Origin: an uncultured Christensenellaceae bacterium
Lineage (GTDB): Bacteria; Bacillota; Clostridia; Christensenellales; Pumilibacteraceae
Reading direction: 5' to 3'
Assembly (NCBI GenBank): GCA_910587455.1
Contig: CAJULK010000006.1
Span: 58,907-122,906, forward strand
Length of the DNA: 64,000 nucleotides
Shown: positions 9,539 through 17,826 of the stretch, in pieces
How the letters are laid out: each line of letters starts with the position of its first letter
Numbering within the stretch: position 1 is the first letter of the stretch
Made by a program: the position numbers and the translations under genes
Notes under the pieces: model-generated
Databases searched by the model: none
Told to the model about the DNA's origin: nothing
The model's input: only the letters and a program-made list of their open reading frames with translations

Positions 9539-9567
9539 TTGACAATTTCGCGCAATATTGATATAAT
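9539..9567 (+). promoter_or_regulatory. Promoter of the Sel1-repeat gene
   Basis: TTGACA (9539-9544), 17-bp spacer, TATAAT (9562-9567). It begins 8 nt after the glpK stop. Confidence 0.85.
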
Positions 9568-9608
9568 TACCCAAACGTGCGGACAACAGCCGTGCGACGA
9601 CGGAAACT

Positions 9609-11006
9609 ATGGTTTTTAACGAAACGGCAAACACAATAACGGCGTTCACTTCGGCAAAGACGGGCGCGACGACGGCGGTCGATACGGTTTTCTATATCAA
9701 CCTCGTTTTGGCGTTTTTTGCGCTCATGTGCGTTACGGCGCTCATAATATTGACGCGCAAGACGTCGCGCGCCTCGGACGCGGGACTTACCGCTGCGGGC
9801 GTTCTCATAATCGGGCTTATAGCGTATGTCGTTCAGCTTATAATGTACGTATACGTAAACGAATACGCCTCATATCTCGTGTATGCCGCTTGCAGTATTC
9901 AGTATGCGGGGTTCGTTACGGCGGCGGTGTACTTTTTTATGCTCGCTGCGGGGAACGTGCGTAAAGCCCTGTCGATAGCCGCGGGAGCGACTTGTTTTGT
10001 TCCGCCCGTCGGCGCGATTATCGCGGTTATATCGTCGTTCGCGTTCCGTAACGACACGCGCGCTCAGGAGCTTGTTTACGACGGCTATGCTTATACGTAT
10101 GCCGCGCTCGGCGCGTTTTGCGCGAAGCACGGCGCGAAATTCATCGACGGCGCCGAAAACGACCGCGCCGAAAATCTTTCGGATAAGGATATCGCGGCGC
10201 TTCTCAAACGGCTGAAAAAGCTCGCTGTCACACCTGAGGGCAAGTATGAATATGCGGTAGCCATAGCGCGGTATCTGCCGCAGAATATTGCGGACGCGGT
10301 CAGTCTGCTCGGCAAAGCCGCCAACGCCGATTACGTTCCCGCCCTGTTCAATCTCGGCTATATGTTCGAAACGGGCACTTACGTAAAACAGAACGTCAAG
10401 CAGGCGCGCGACTACTATGCTCGGGCGGCTGCGGGCGGCGACGCCGACGCGGCGCTTCGGCTCGGCATAGTCGCGGTAAAAGAAGGTAAGCCGGACGACG
10501 GAATACGCCTATTCGAAAGCCGTGCCGACGGCGGCGATCTTTTCGCAAAGTATGATCTCGCGGTGTGCTACGAACTCGGGATAGGCGTGGAAAAGGACTT
10601 CGAGCGCGCGTTCGACCTGTATGCGGAGCTGATGCGCGACGGGGTGTTCGAAGCGGAAGAGCGCATATTCGCGATGGCCGCCGACGGAATAAATTCGGCG
10701 CAGAACGGTGAATTCTTCAGAAACGTGACCGACAGAAATTACGACGGGACTTTCGCCGTCATGATACACGGACTTATAGAACTCAAAAAGCGCCATGCGC
10801 AGGACGCCGCGGATCTGTTTTTGCAAGCTGTAAAACTGCGCGGCAGGTGGGAAGGGTTTGCGCGGTGTCTCGTGGGAACTCTGTATCTCGACAGCGGCAA
10901 GCTGACGGCGGATAAGAGAAACGGCGCGGCGTACGTCAGATCGGCGTTCGGTATGACGGGTATCGCAAACGAAATATACCAGACAATACCCAAAAAATTC
11001 ATATGA
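9609..11006 (+). CDS. Membrane protein with C-terminal Sel1/TPR-like repeats
   Basis: The 465-residue product has four hydrophobic helices in its first 150 residues (about 28-48, 60-82, 87-112, 122-145). A helical repeat region follows, with Sel1-like signatures such as YVPALFNLGYMFETG, ADAALRLGIVA and FAKYDLAVCYELGIGV. Sel1 repeats usually scaffold protein-protein contacts, so this may be a membrane-anchored adaptor on the cytosolic side; no specific function can be given. It has its own promoter and a weak ribosome site (GACGGAAAC) before the ATG. Confidence 0.75.
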   Translation: MVFNETANTITAFTSAKTGATTAVDTVFYINLVLAFFALMCVTALIILTRKTSRASDAGLTAAGVLIIGLIAYVVQLIMYVYVNEYASYLVYAACSIQYAGFVTAAVYFFMLAAGNVRKALSIAAGATCFVPPVGAIIAVISSFAFRNDTRAQELVYDGYAYTYAALGAFCAKHGAKFIDGAENDRAENLSDKDIAALLKRLKKLAVTPEGKYEYAVAIARYLPQNIADAVSLLGKAANADYVPALFNLGYMFETGTYVKQNVKQARDYYARAAAGGDADAALRLGIVAVKEGKPDDGIRLFESRADGGDLFAKYDLAVCYELGIGVEKDFERAFDLYAELMRDGVFEAEERIFAMAADGINSAQNGEFFRNVTDRNYDGTFAVMIHGLIELKKRHAQDAADLFLQAVKLRGRWEGFARCLVGTLYLDSGKLTADKRNGAAYVRSAFGMTGIANEIYQTIPKKFI

Positions 11007-11035
11007 CGACAGAGTAAGCATATATTTAACGGTCG

Positions 11036-11055
11036 GTCGCAATAATATGTGCGAC
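11036..11055. promoter_or_regulatory. Inverted repeat ahead of the ABC exporter
   Basis: GTCGCA and TGCGAC (11036-11041, 11050-11055) flank AATAATAT, 20 nt before the exporter start. It could be a repressor operator or the edge of a promoter; no regulator gene is adjacent. Confidence 0.35.
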
Positions 11056-11075
11056 TTATATTAAGGTAAACGGAA

Positions 11076-12902
11076 ATGAATAATAGAACCAAAAAACAAA
11101 CCCGAACGGAACATTATACCAAATCGGGACTTTTGAAATATTTTTTGAAGGGCAGCGTCGGACTGTTTTTGACGGCTGTCGCCGCAGGCATGGTAATCAC
11201 GTTTTTCGCAGCGGTCATACCCAAGATAATAGGTTTTACGATAGACAGCGTGCTCGGCGACGAACCCGTTCCGCAGGGCTACGCCGCGGTCGTGGAGCTT
11301 TTCGGCGGACTGTCTGCGCTCAGAAACGATATGTGGATAATAGCGCTCGTCATAGCGGTCATCGCCGCGGTCACGGCGGTATTCAGATATATGCAGATAT
11401 ACTTTAACAACCGCGCCAATCAGACGCTCATGCGGCGTATGCGAAATACGCTGTTCTATCACATTCAGCGGTTGCCGCTGTCGGCGCTCAACAAGCACAA
11501 CACGGGCGATCTGATCCAGCGCTGCACATCGGACGCGGACGTTATTTCGGGATTTATTTCCAATCAGTTCGTAATGCTCGTCAGAATAGTATTTTTGCTC
11601 GTGCTGTCGCTCGTATTCATGTTTACGATAAACGTAAAGCTCGCTGCGATAGCGTCGGCGTTTGTTCCCGTCATCGTGGGATTTTCGATGTTTTTCCATT
11701 TCCGAGCGCGCAAGTCGTTCAAAAAATGCGACGAGAACGAAGGCATACTTTCTACGTACGCGCAGGAAAATCTGACGGGAGTCAGGGTGGTGCGCGCGTT
11801 CGGCAGAGAACGTTACGAGCGCGACAAGTTCGATAAACAGAACGAATACTATACGGGACTGTGGGTGCGGCTCGAAAAGTTTATGGCGCTGTTCTGGGCG
11901 GCGAGCGATCTTATAACGGCGCTTCAGCTGTTGTTTATCGTCGTTATAGGAACGGTGTACTGCGTGAACGGCGACATGTCGTCGGGCGATCTCGTCGCGT
12001 TTATTTCGTACAATACGATGATGATAGGACCTATCCGTCAGCTCGGCAGGATAATTTCCAACCTGAGCAAAGCGGGCGTGTCGCTCGGCAGGATCGCCGA
12101 AATCATGAATACCGACGAAGAAGCGTACGGCGAGAACGAAGGAGCTTTGTCGGGCGATATAGTCTTCGATAACGTTTCGTTTTCGTACGAACAGGGCAAA
12201 GAGGTTTTGTCGAACGTGTCGTTTACCGTGCCGCAGGGCAGCACGCTCGGAATCATAGGCGGCACGGGCAGCGGAAAATCTACGATCGCGGCGCTCATGG
12301 ACGGACTGTATGCGGCGGACTGCGGCACTGTCAGCATAGGCGGGCGCGACGTCAAAGATATTCCGCCCGCGACGCTTAGGCGCAACGTCGGATTCGTAAT
12401 GCAGGAAGGGTATATATATTCGCGCACGATAGCGCAGAACATAGCCATAGCCGCCGACGGTGCGGACTCGGCGGATATAGAGCGCGCTGCGCAAACGGCG
12501 CGTCTGGCTTCCAATATATCCGCGTTTGCCAACGGCTACGACACGATCGTGGGCGAGCGCGGCGTGACGCTTTCGGGCGGACAGCGTCAGCGCACCGCAA
12601 TAGCGCGCACCGTGATCCGCGAAACGCCGTACATAATTTTCGACGATTCGCTGTCTGCGGTAGACAGCGATACGGACGCCAATATCCGCAGAAATCTCGC
12701 GGAGCGATGCGACGGCGCGACGACGGTGATAATCTCGCACAGGATAACTACCGTCATGCACGCCGATAAAATCATCGTCGTGGACGGCGGCAAAATAATC
12801 GAGCAGGGCACGAGCGACGAGCTTATTGTAGCGGACGGCATGTACAAGCGCATTTACGATTTGCAGATGTCGCTTCCCGACGAACTCAAAGAGGAGGTAT
12901 GA
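11076..12902 (+). CDS. ABC exporter half-transporter, subunit with degenerate catalytic site
   Basis: A 608-residue fused permease-ATPase of the multidrug/lipid exporter family. Six membrane helices occupy residues 20-310. The ATPase has Walker A GGTGSGKST, signature LSGGQRQ and H-loop SHR, but its Walker B ends YIIFDDSLSAVD, with Asp where the catalytic Glu normally stands. That is the known mark of the degenerate half of heterodimeric exporters (BmrCD, TM287/288). The next gene is the partner, 4 nt away. The ATG at 11076 has a modest ribosome site (AAGG, ACGG). The substrate is unknown. Confidence 0.9.
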   Translation: MNNRTKKQTRTEHYTKSGLLKYFLKGSVGLFLTAVAAGMVITFFAAVIPKIIGFTIDSVLGDEPVPQGYAAVVELFGGLSALRNDMWIIALVIAVIAAVTAVFRYMQIYFNNRANQTLMRRMRNTLFYHIQRLPLSALNKHNTGDLIQRCTSDADVISGFISNQFVMLVRIVFLLVLSLVFMFTINVKLAAIASAFVPVIVGFSMFFHFRARKSFKKCDENEGILSTYAQENLTGVRVVRAFGRERYERDKFDKQNEYYTGLWVRLEKFMALFWAASDLITALQLLFIVVIGTVYCVNGDMSSGDLVAFISYNTMMIGPIRQLGRIISNLSKAGVSLGRIAEIMNTDEEAYGENEGALSGDIVFDNVSFSYEQGKEVLSNVSFTVPQGSTLGIIGGTGSGKSTIAALMDGLYAADCGTVSIGGRDVKDIPPATLRRNVGFVMQEGYIYSRTIAQNIAIAADGADSADIERAAQTARLASNISAFANGYDTIVGERGVTLSGGQRQRTAIARTVIRETPYIIFDDSLSAVDSDTDANIRRNLAERCDGATTVIISHRITTVMHADKIIVVDGGKIIEQGTSDELIVADGMYKRIYDLQMSLPDELKEEV

Positions 12903-12906
12903 CGGC

Positions 12907-14730
12907 GTGAAAGATAATAAGACGGGATCTGTCCCCGCTAAATTGAAATTCTTCGGGCTGGGCAAGCTGCGGCCGTACATAAAATCGTATAGACCGATTT
13001 TCGTCATGCTTGTGTTCGGCGCGCTGTTCACGGGCGTTGCCAATACCGTTTTGCCGTTGTTTCAACAGTACGCCATAGATAATTTTATCGCGCAAAAGAC
13101 GCTCGACGGTCTGCCGTGGTTTGTCGTTGCGTATCTCGGTCTTATCGTTTTGACTTTCGTAGTGGACTACTTCGGGTCGTATAGCTGTTGCCGTCTCGAA
13201 ATGTTTATCCTGCGCGATATGCGCCGCGACGCCTTTAACCATTTGCAAACGCTGTCCGTCGCGTACTTCAATCAGAACAGCGTGGGCAGGCTACACGCCC
13301 GCGTGATGAGCGACACGTCGTCGGTCGCGTCCATAATATCGTGGGACGTCAACCAAAGCGTGTGGAACATCGTCTATCTTGTAAGCGCGTCGGTAGTCAT
13401 GTTTATACTCGATCCGCTTCTCGCGCTGTGCGTGCTCGCGATAGTGCCGCTCGTAGCGCTTGTGTCGGTGTACTTTAACCGCAAGCTCACTTCCATAAAC
13501 AGAAAGGTGCGCGAAATAAATTCGGAGATCACCGGCGGATTCAACGAGGGCATTACGGGCGCGGCGACTTCCAAAACGCTCGCGGTAGAGCACAAGCTCG
13601 ACAAAGATTTTTACGGGCGCACGGACGGGATGAAGCGCAAGTCGCAGCGGCTCGGACATCACCGCGCGCTGCTGTTTTCGATAATTTCGTTCGCGTCGAG
13701 CACGGCGCTCGCGCTCGTTTTGTGGTACGGCGGGATCATCACGCAGAGCGGCGTTATAAAGATAGGTACGCTGTCGGTGTTTATGACGTACGCGCAAGGG
13801 CTTATGGAGCCTGTGCTGTGGTTTGTGGACGCGCTGTCCGATCTTGTCACGGTGCGAGTGAACATGGAAAGGTTCACCGCGCTCACTGAGAGCAAAAGCG
13901 ACGTCGAGGACACGCCCGAAGTCATCGAGAAATACGGCGACGGGTTCAATCCCAAGCGCGAAAATTGGGAGCCTGTAATCGGCGACGTCGAGTTCGACGA
14001 CGTAACGTTCAAATATCCCGACGGCGAAGAATACGTACTCGAACACTTCGATCTCAAAGTTCCGCGCGGAACAAACGTAGCCATAGTCGGAGAAACGGGT
14101 GCCGGCAAGTCCACGCTCGTCAATCTCGTGTGCAGGTTTTTCGAGCCGACGGAAGGGCGCATACTAATCGACGGAAGAGACGTGCGCTCTCGGTCGATCG
14201 GCTGGCTTCATTCGAATATCGGTTACGTATTGCAAACGCCGCATCTGTTTTCGGGCACGGTGCGCGAAAACCTCGCGTACGGCAAACAGGATGCGACCGA
14301 CGCCGAACTCGACGCCGCAGTAAAGAGCGTGAATGCCGACGGAATTATAGCGCGGTTGGAAAACGGTTACGATACGTATGTCGGCGAGGGCGGAAACACG
14401 TTGTCTACGGGCGAGAAGCAGCTTCTGTCGTTTGCCCGCGCCATACTTTCGGACCCCGCGATATTCGTTCTCGACGAAGCAACTTCGTCTATCGACACCA
14501 TCACCGAAAAACTCATTCAGTCGGCGATAGAAAAACTTATGGACGGGCGCACGAGCTTCGTCATTGCGCACAGACTTTCCACGATACGTTCTGCGGACAT
14601 AATCCTCGTCGTGGACGGCGGAAAGATCGTAGAGCGCGGCACGCATGACGAACTTATCGGCAAGCGCGGCGTTTATTACAACCTGTATCTGCGGCAATTC
14701 CGCGAGGAATCGCAGAGAATGGACGGGTAA
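12907..14730 (+). CDS. ABC exporter half-transporter, catalytically competent partner
   Basis: A 607-residue permease-ATPase paired with the preceding gene. It has a canonical Walker A (GETGAGKST) and Walker B with catalytic Glu (FVLDEATSSID), but a weakened ABC signature, LSTGEKQ instead of LSGGQ. In the dimer this signature faces the partner's degenerate Walker site, so one ATP site is intact and one impaired, as known for this subfamily. The GTG start at 12907 follows AGGAGG at 12894-12899, which lies inside the end of the previous gene: translational coupling. A long AT-rich tail and the candidate small RNA follow. Confidence 0.9.
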   Translation: MKDNKTGSVPAKLKFFGLGKLRPYIKSYRPIFVMLVFGALFTGVANTVLPLFQQYAIDNFIAQKTLDGLPWFVVAYLGLIVLTFVVDYFGSYSCCRLEMFILRDMRRDAFNHLQTLSVAYFNQNSVGRLHARVMSDTSSVASIISWDVNQSVWNIVYLVSASVVMFILDPLLALCVLAIVPLVALVSVYFNRKLTSINRKVREINSEITGGFNEGITGAATSKTLAVEHKLDKDFYGRTDGMKRKSQRLGHHRALLFSIISFASSTALALVLWYGGIITQSGVIKIGTLSVFMTYAQGLMEPVLWFVDALSDLVTVRVNMERFTALTESKSDVEDTPEVIEKYGDGFNPKRENWEPVIGDVEFDDVTFKYPDGEEYVLEHFDLKVPRGTNVAIVGETGAGKSTLVNLVCRFFEPTEGRILIDGRDVRSRSIGWLHSNIGYVLQTPHLFSGTVRENLAYGKQDATDAELDAAVKSVNADGIIARLENGYDTYVGEGGNTLSTGEKQLLSFARAILSDPAIFVLDEATSSIDTITEKLIQSAIEKLMDGRTSFVIAHRLSTIRSADIILVVDGGKIVERGTHDELIGKRGVYYNLYLRQFREESQRMDG

Positions 14731-14794
14731 ACGCGCGTTTTCAGCCCGGCGTAAAATAAAATTAAAAAATTTGCGTTTAAGCATGTAAATTTGC

Positions 14795-14823
14795 TTGACA
14801 ACCGCATATATATGTAATATAAT
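14795..14823 (+). promoter_or_regulatory. Consensus promoter of the candidate small RNA
   Basis: TTGACA (14795-14800), exact 17-bp spacer, TATAAT (14818-14823). No credible protein-coding gene follows for 500 nt. The predicted start is at about 14830. Confidence 0.8.
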
Positions 14824-14829
14824 TAGCTT

Positions 14830-14953
14830 ACCGAATGACAAGTTGCTGTACTAAATCGTTCGGTCACTGAAATTGCTCATCATTTTCCCCCTTATCATAA
14901 AGCGGAGCGGTCGACAATCGTCGGCCGTTTTGCGATTTCAGGGGGATTTTTTA
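14830..14953 (+). ncRNA. Candidate structured small RNA, about 120 nt
   Basis: It starts at the predicted transcription start and opens with a hairpin (ACCGAA 14830-14835 with TTCGGT 14859-14864). A 10-bp long-range stem follows (14867-14876 with 14932-14941, one G-U). This encloses an 8-bp hairpin with an AATC loop (14908-14915 with 14920-14927). GGGGATTTTTT directly after the long stem looks like an intrinsic terminator. A CCCCC run (14887-14891) could pair instead with GGGGG (14941-14945), an alternative fold. It lacks the SRP, tmRNA, RNase P or riboswitch motifs I know; 6S-like RNA is possible. Confidence 0.5.
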
Positions 14954-14981
14954 TGTTTGACGATATCGGAAATTTTGTGAG

Positions 14982-15247
14982 ATTCTTCACGCCGCAATCG
15001 AAGATTGAGTTATGTATGCGTTTCAAACCTAATTATATTAACGTCGCTCGATCGTTCGGAATGACAGAAAAGAAGCGCAATACAATCTGTCATTCTGAGC
15101 GTAGCGAAGAATCTCATGTGGAACGATGTTCGCGCTTCACGTGTAAAAAGGTTGGGATTCTTCACGTCGGGCTGCGCCCTCGTTCAGAATGACAAAAGAG
15201 TTTTATATTGTCATTCCGAGCGTCAGCGAAGAATCTTTTGCGAAACG
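14982..15247. repeat. Dispersed palindromic repeat cluster A
   Basis: Four degenerate units in alternating orientation. Forward units (TGTCATTCTGAGCG followed by AGCGAAGAATC) lie at 15088-15125 and 15209-15247. Inverted units (ATTCTTCAC ... AGAATGACA) lie at 15156-15194 and, diverged, at 14982-15064. The stretch 14982-15022 recurs almost unchanged at 58787-58827. Translated, these units give the HSERSEES peptide familiar from spurious annotations in Clostridia and Bacteroidetes. The 79-codon frame over them (14953-15192) is not a gene. With the small RNA this fills the 597-nt gap before the acyltransferase. Confidence 0.8.
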
Positions 15248-15292
15248 AAATCAGCGCTTCGCGCGGTCGCGCATTAGGTTCGGTGTATACGC

Positions 15293-15321
15293 TTTACAAC
15301 GGCTGAAAAAAGTTGTATAAT
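15293..15321 (+). promoter_or_regulatory. Promoter with no room for a leader (site 1)
   Basis: TTTACA (15293-15298), 17-bp spacer, TATAAT (15316-15321). The ATG begins at 15328, 7 nt after the last -10 base, where transcription should start. No Shine-Dalgarno sequence lies between. Confidence 0.8.
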
Positions 15322-15327
15322 ACGTTC

Positions 15328-16194
15328 ATGATGTCGGCAGTGCAAAAGCCTATAACGGTTCTTCTTCCGAATAAAAAGAAACGGGTGTGGGAACTTGACT
15401 TTTTACGCGGGTTTGCCGTTCTTTGCATGTGCTTCGATCACCTTATGTACGACCTTGCATACGCGCGCACGTGGTTTTCGGTTCGCGTCGAAAACGGCGT
15501 GCTCGATTTTTTGCAAAGAATAGCGAAAGCGTATTGGTATTCGGGGTCTTACGGCGATTTGGGGTTCAGGTTTTGGGCGCACTATCTGTTCGTGTTTTTG
15601 TTCCTGTTCCTTGTGGGCGTCAGCTGCGCGTTCTCGCGCGACAACACGAAACGCGGCGCTCAGCTCGGCGCGGTAGCGATAGCGTTTACCGGCGTTACCA
15701 TGGTGCTCAGAAAATTCGGGATAATGTCGCAGGGGATAGTGTTCGGCATACTCGACTGCATAGCGCTGTCTATTCTGTGCGTGGCGCTCGTCGATTGTCT
15801 GACGGCGTTTAATAAAAAGTTAAACACGATCGTGCCGCTCGTCATAGGACTGTTCATCATAGGGCTCGGCATAGACAAACGGTTTTGGACTATGGGCAGA
15901 CCGTTCGACAATACGTTCTCGTTCGATAATTTGTACATGTACATTCTCGGCACGCGCGGGTTCGGCGACGACTGGTTCGGAATATTCCCTTATCTCGGCG
16001 CGGTGTTTACGGGCGTATATTGGGGAAAGACGGTGTACGCCGACCGCACGTCGGTGTTGCCGAGGCTCGACGGAAAGTGGAACAGACCGTTCCGCTTTGT
16101 GGGCAGGCACGCGCTTCTTTTCTATCTTGCGCATCAGGTCGTGATGGCTGCGATAGTGGGCATAGCTTACTTGATCGCGGGATACAGGTTTTGA
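15328..16194 (+). CDS. Membrane acyltransferase-like protein, DUF1624 / HGSNAT catalytic family
   Basis: A 288-residue multi-span membrane protein (about seven helices). The family signature opens it: ELDFLRGFAVLCMCFDHLMY at residues 20-40. DUF1624/HGSNAT-type proteins are thought to move acetyl groups from CoA across membranes to sugars; the bacterial substrates are unknown. Start codons at 15328 and 15331 are both possible, and neither has a ribosome site. The ATG at 15328 coincides with the predicted transcription start, suggesting a leaderless mRNA. It heads an operon with an acyl-CoA ligase and an MBL-fold hydrolase, so envelope acylation is a reasonable inference. Confidence 0.8.
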   Translation: MMSAVQKPITVLLPNKKKRVWELDFLRGFAVLCMCFDHLMYDLAYARTWFSVRVENGVLDFLQRIAKAYWYSGSYGDLGFRFWAHYLFVFLFLFLVGVSCAFSRDNTKRGAQLGAVAIAFTGVTMVLRKFGIMSQGIVFGILDCIALSILCVALVDCLTAFNKKLNTIVPLVIGLFIIGLGIDKRFWTMGRPFDNTFSFDNLYMYILGTRGFGDDWFGIFPYLGAVFTGVYWGKTVYADRTSVLPRLDGKWNRPFRFVGRHALLFYLAHQVVMAAIVGIAYLIAGYRF

Positions 16195-16227
16195 TATCAA
16201 CGCCGATCTGTCGGCACGAGGTTTTGT

Positions 16228-17826
16228 ATGTTTCTTTATCAGATGCTCAGCGACGAATACATGCGAAAGGACGGCAAATCGCCCGCGCTTTTATATATGG
16301 GCAAGAGCTTTTCGTACGACGCATTGCACAAGGCGATCGACGACGCGGCGGCGCGGCTCACTCCGCTTGTAGGGCGCGGCGAGGTGGCTACGATATGTAT
16401 GCCCAACACGCCCGAGTGCGTGTACTGCTTTTATGCGCTCAACAAGATAGGCGCTATAGCGCACATGGTGCATCCGCTCACTCCCGAGCCGCAGCTCCGC
16501 AAATTCATGGCGGCGGCAAGATCCAAACTGCTGATAACGCTTTCCGTCAATCTCGAAAAATACGCGCCGATAGCGCGCGATTATCCGATAGTATCGATTC
16601 ATCCCGCGCGCTCGCTTAACGGCGTGCTGAGGTTTGCGTTCGACATTAAAAACCGTCCGTATAAGGGCGATACGACCAATATAACGGACTTCGACAAACT
16701 GCGCAAAGTCCCGCTGCCCATAGACCTCGGGCGCACCGACGATTCGACGGGCGTGTATTTGCACAGCGGTGGCACGGGCGGCGAGCCGAAGATCATCGAG
16801 CTTTCGGACAATGCGATAAACTCGCTCGCGGCTCGCGGCAGGGAAGCGCTCGCAAAACAGGACGCGCGCGGCATGTATATGCTCGCGGCGCTCCCCATGT
16901 TTCACGGGTTCGGGCTTGCGATGTGCATACACGCCGCGCTCACTCACGGCTGTATAAGCGTGCTCATGCCCAAGTTTTCGCCCAAGCTCGCGGCGAAGCT
17001 CGTCAAAAAGAACAAACTGCATTTCATTATCGGCGTGCCGTCGCTTTTCCGCTCGCTGCTCAAACAAAAGGATTTTTCGGGCGACGCGCTCAAAAACATG
17101 TACGTCGCATACGTAGGCGGCGACTGCGCACCGCAGGATCTTTTGGACGAATTCAACGGAAGGATGAAGGACGCGGGCGCGAACGGGCGGCTGTTCGAGG
17201 GCTACGGTCTGACAGAAACCGTTACCGTCTGCGCGCTCAACAATTATAATCACGATAAGCGCGGATCTATGGGCTACATGCTCTCGGGGCTGAAAGCCGC
17301 CGTTGTAGAGCCCGACGGCTCGACCCCGCTCCCGCCCGACACAAAAGGCGAGATCGTAATAGGCGGCGATACGCTTATGAACGGATATCTCGATAATCCC
17401 GAAGAGAATGAGCGCGTGTTCATTGACATAGACGGCGAAAGATATGTGCGTACGGGCGATTACGGCTATATCGACGGCGACGGGTATCTTTACTTCGTTC
17501 AGCGCATAAAGCGCATTATCAAGATAGGCGGAATAAGCGTCTATCCCAAAGAAATAGAGTCGTGCGCGCTCGATATTCAAGGCGTTACGGGCGCGTGCGC
17601 CGTCGAATATAAAAAGGACGGAAAGACGTTTATCGCACTGTTCCTGACGGGCGATCCGCCGTCGGAAGCGGAAGTGCGAAAAACCGTTGCGGACAACCTG
17701 TCGCGCTATGCTTCGCCAACTATCGTAAGAACGATAGACGCCATACCCGTTACGCCCGTCATGAAAGCGGATACCCGCGCGCTCGAAAAGCTGGCGAGCG
17801 AGATAGCGGAAGGTGAGTCGAAATGA
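16228..17826 (+). CDS. AMP-forming acyl-CoA synthetase family protein
   Basis: A 532-residue ANL-superfamily enzyme that activates a carboxylic acid through an acyl-adenylate. Seen are a variant P-loop HSGGTGGEPK, the adenine-binding GYGLTET, YVRTGDYG with catalytic Asp, the hinge QRIKRIIKIGG and a C-terminal Lys in VMKADTRAL. Domain order and length are typical. No membrane segment is present. It lies 33 nt after the acyltransferase and overlaps the next gene by 4 nt (ATGA), so all three are cotranscribed. The acyl substrate (fatty, aryl or amino acid) cannot be told from the sequence. Confidence 0.88.
   Translation: MFLYQMLSDEYMRKDGKSPALLYMGKSFSYDALHKAIDDAAARLTPLVGRGEVATICMPNTPECVYCFYALNKIGAIAHMVHPLTPEPQLRKFMAAARSKLLITLSVNLEKYAPIARDYPIVSIHPARSLNGVLRFAFDIKNRPYKGDTTNITDFDKLRKVPLPIDLGRTDDSTGVYLHSGGTGGEPKIIELSDNAINSLAARGREALAKQDARGMYMLAALPMFHGFGLAMCIHAALTHGCISVLMPKFSPKLAAKLVKKNKLHFIIGVPSLFRSLLKQKDFSGDALKNMYVAYVGGDCAPQDLLDEFNGRMKDAGANGRLFEGYGLTETVTVCALNNYNHDKRGSMGYMLSGLKAAVVEPDGSTPLPPDTKGEIVIGGDTLMNGYLDNPEENERVFIDIDGERYVRTGDYGYIDGDGYLYFVQRIKRIIKIGGISVYPKEIESCALDIQGVTGACAVEYKKDGKTFIALFLTGDPPSEAEVRKTVADNLSRYASPTIVRTIDAIPVTPVMKADTRALEKLASEIAEGESK

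Noticed and set aside
14953..15192. 79-codon frame with HSERSEES peptide
   Set aside because: It lies wholly over the dispersed repeat units, has no ribosome site, and the peptide is a known mark of translated intergenic repeats.
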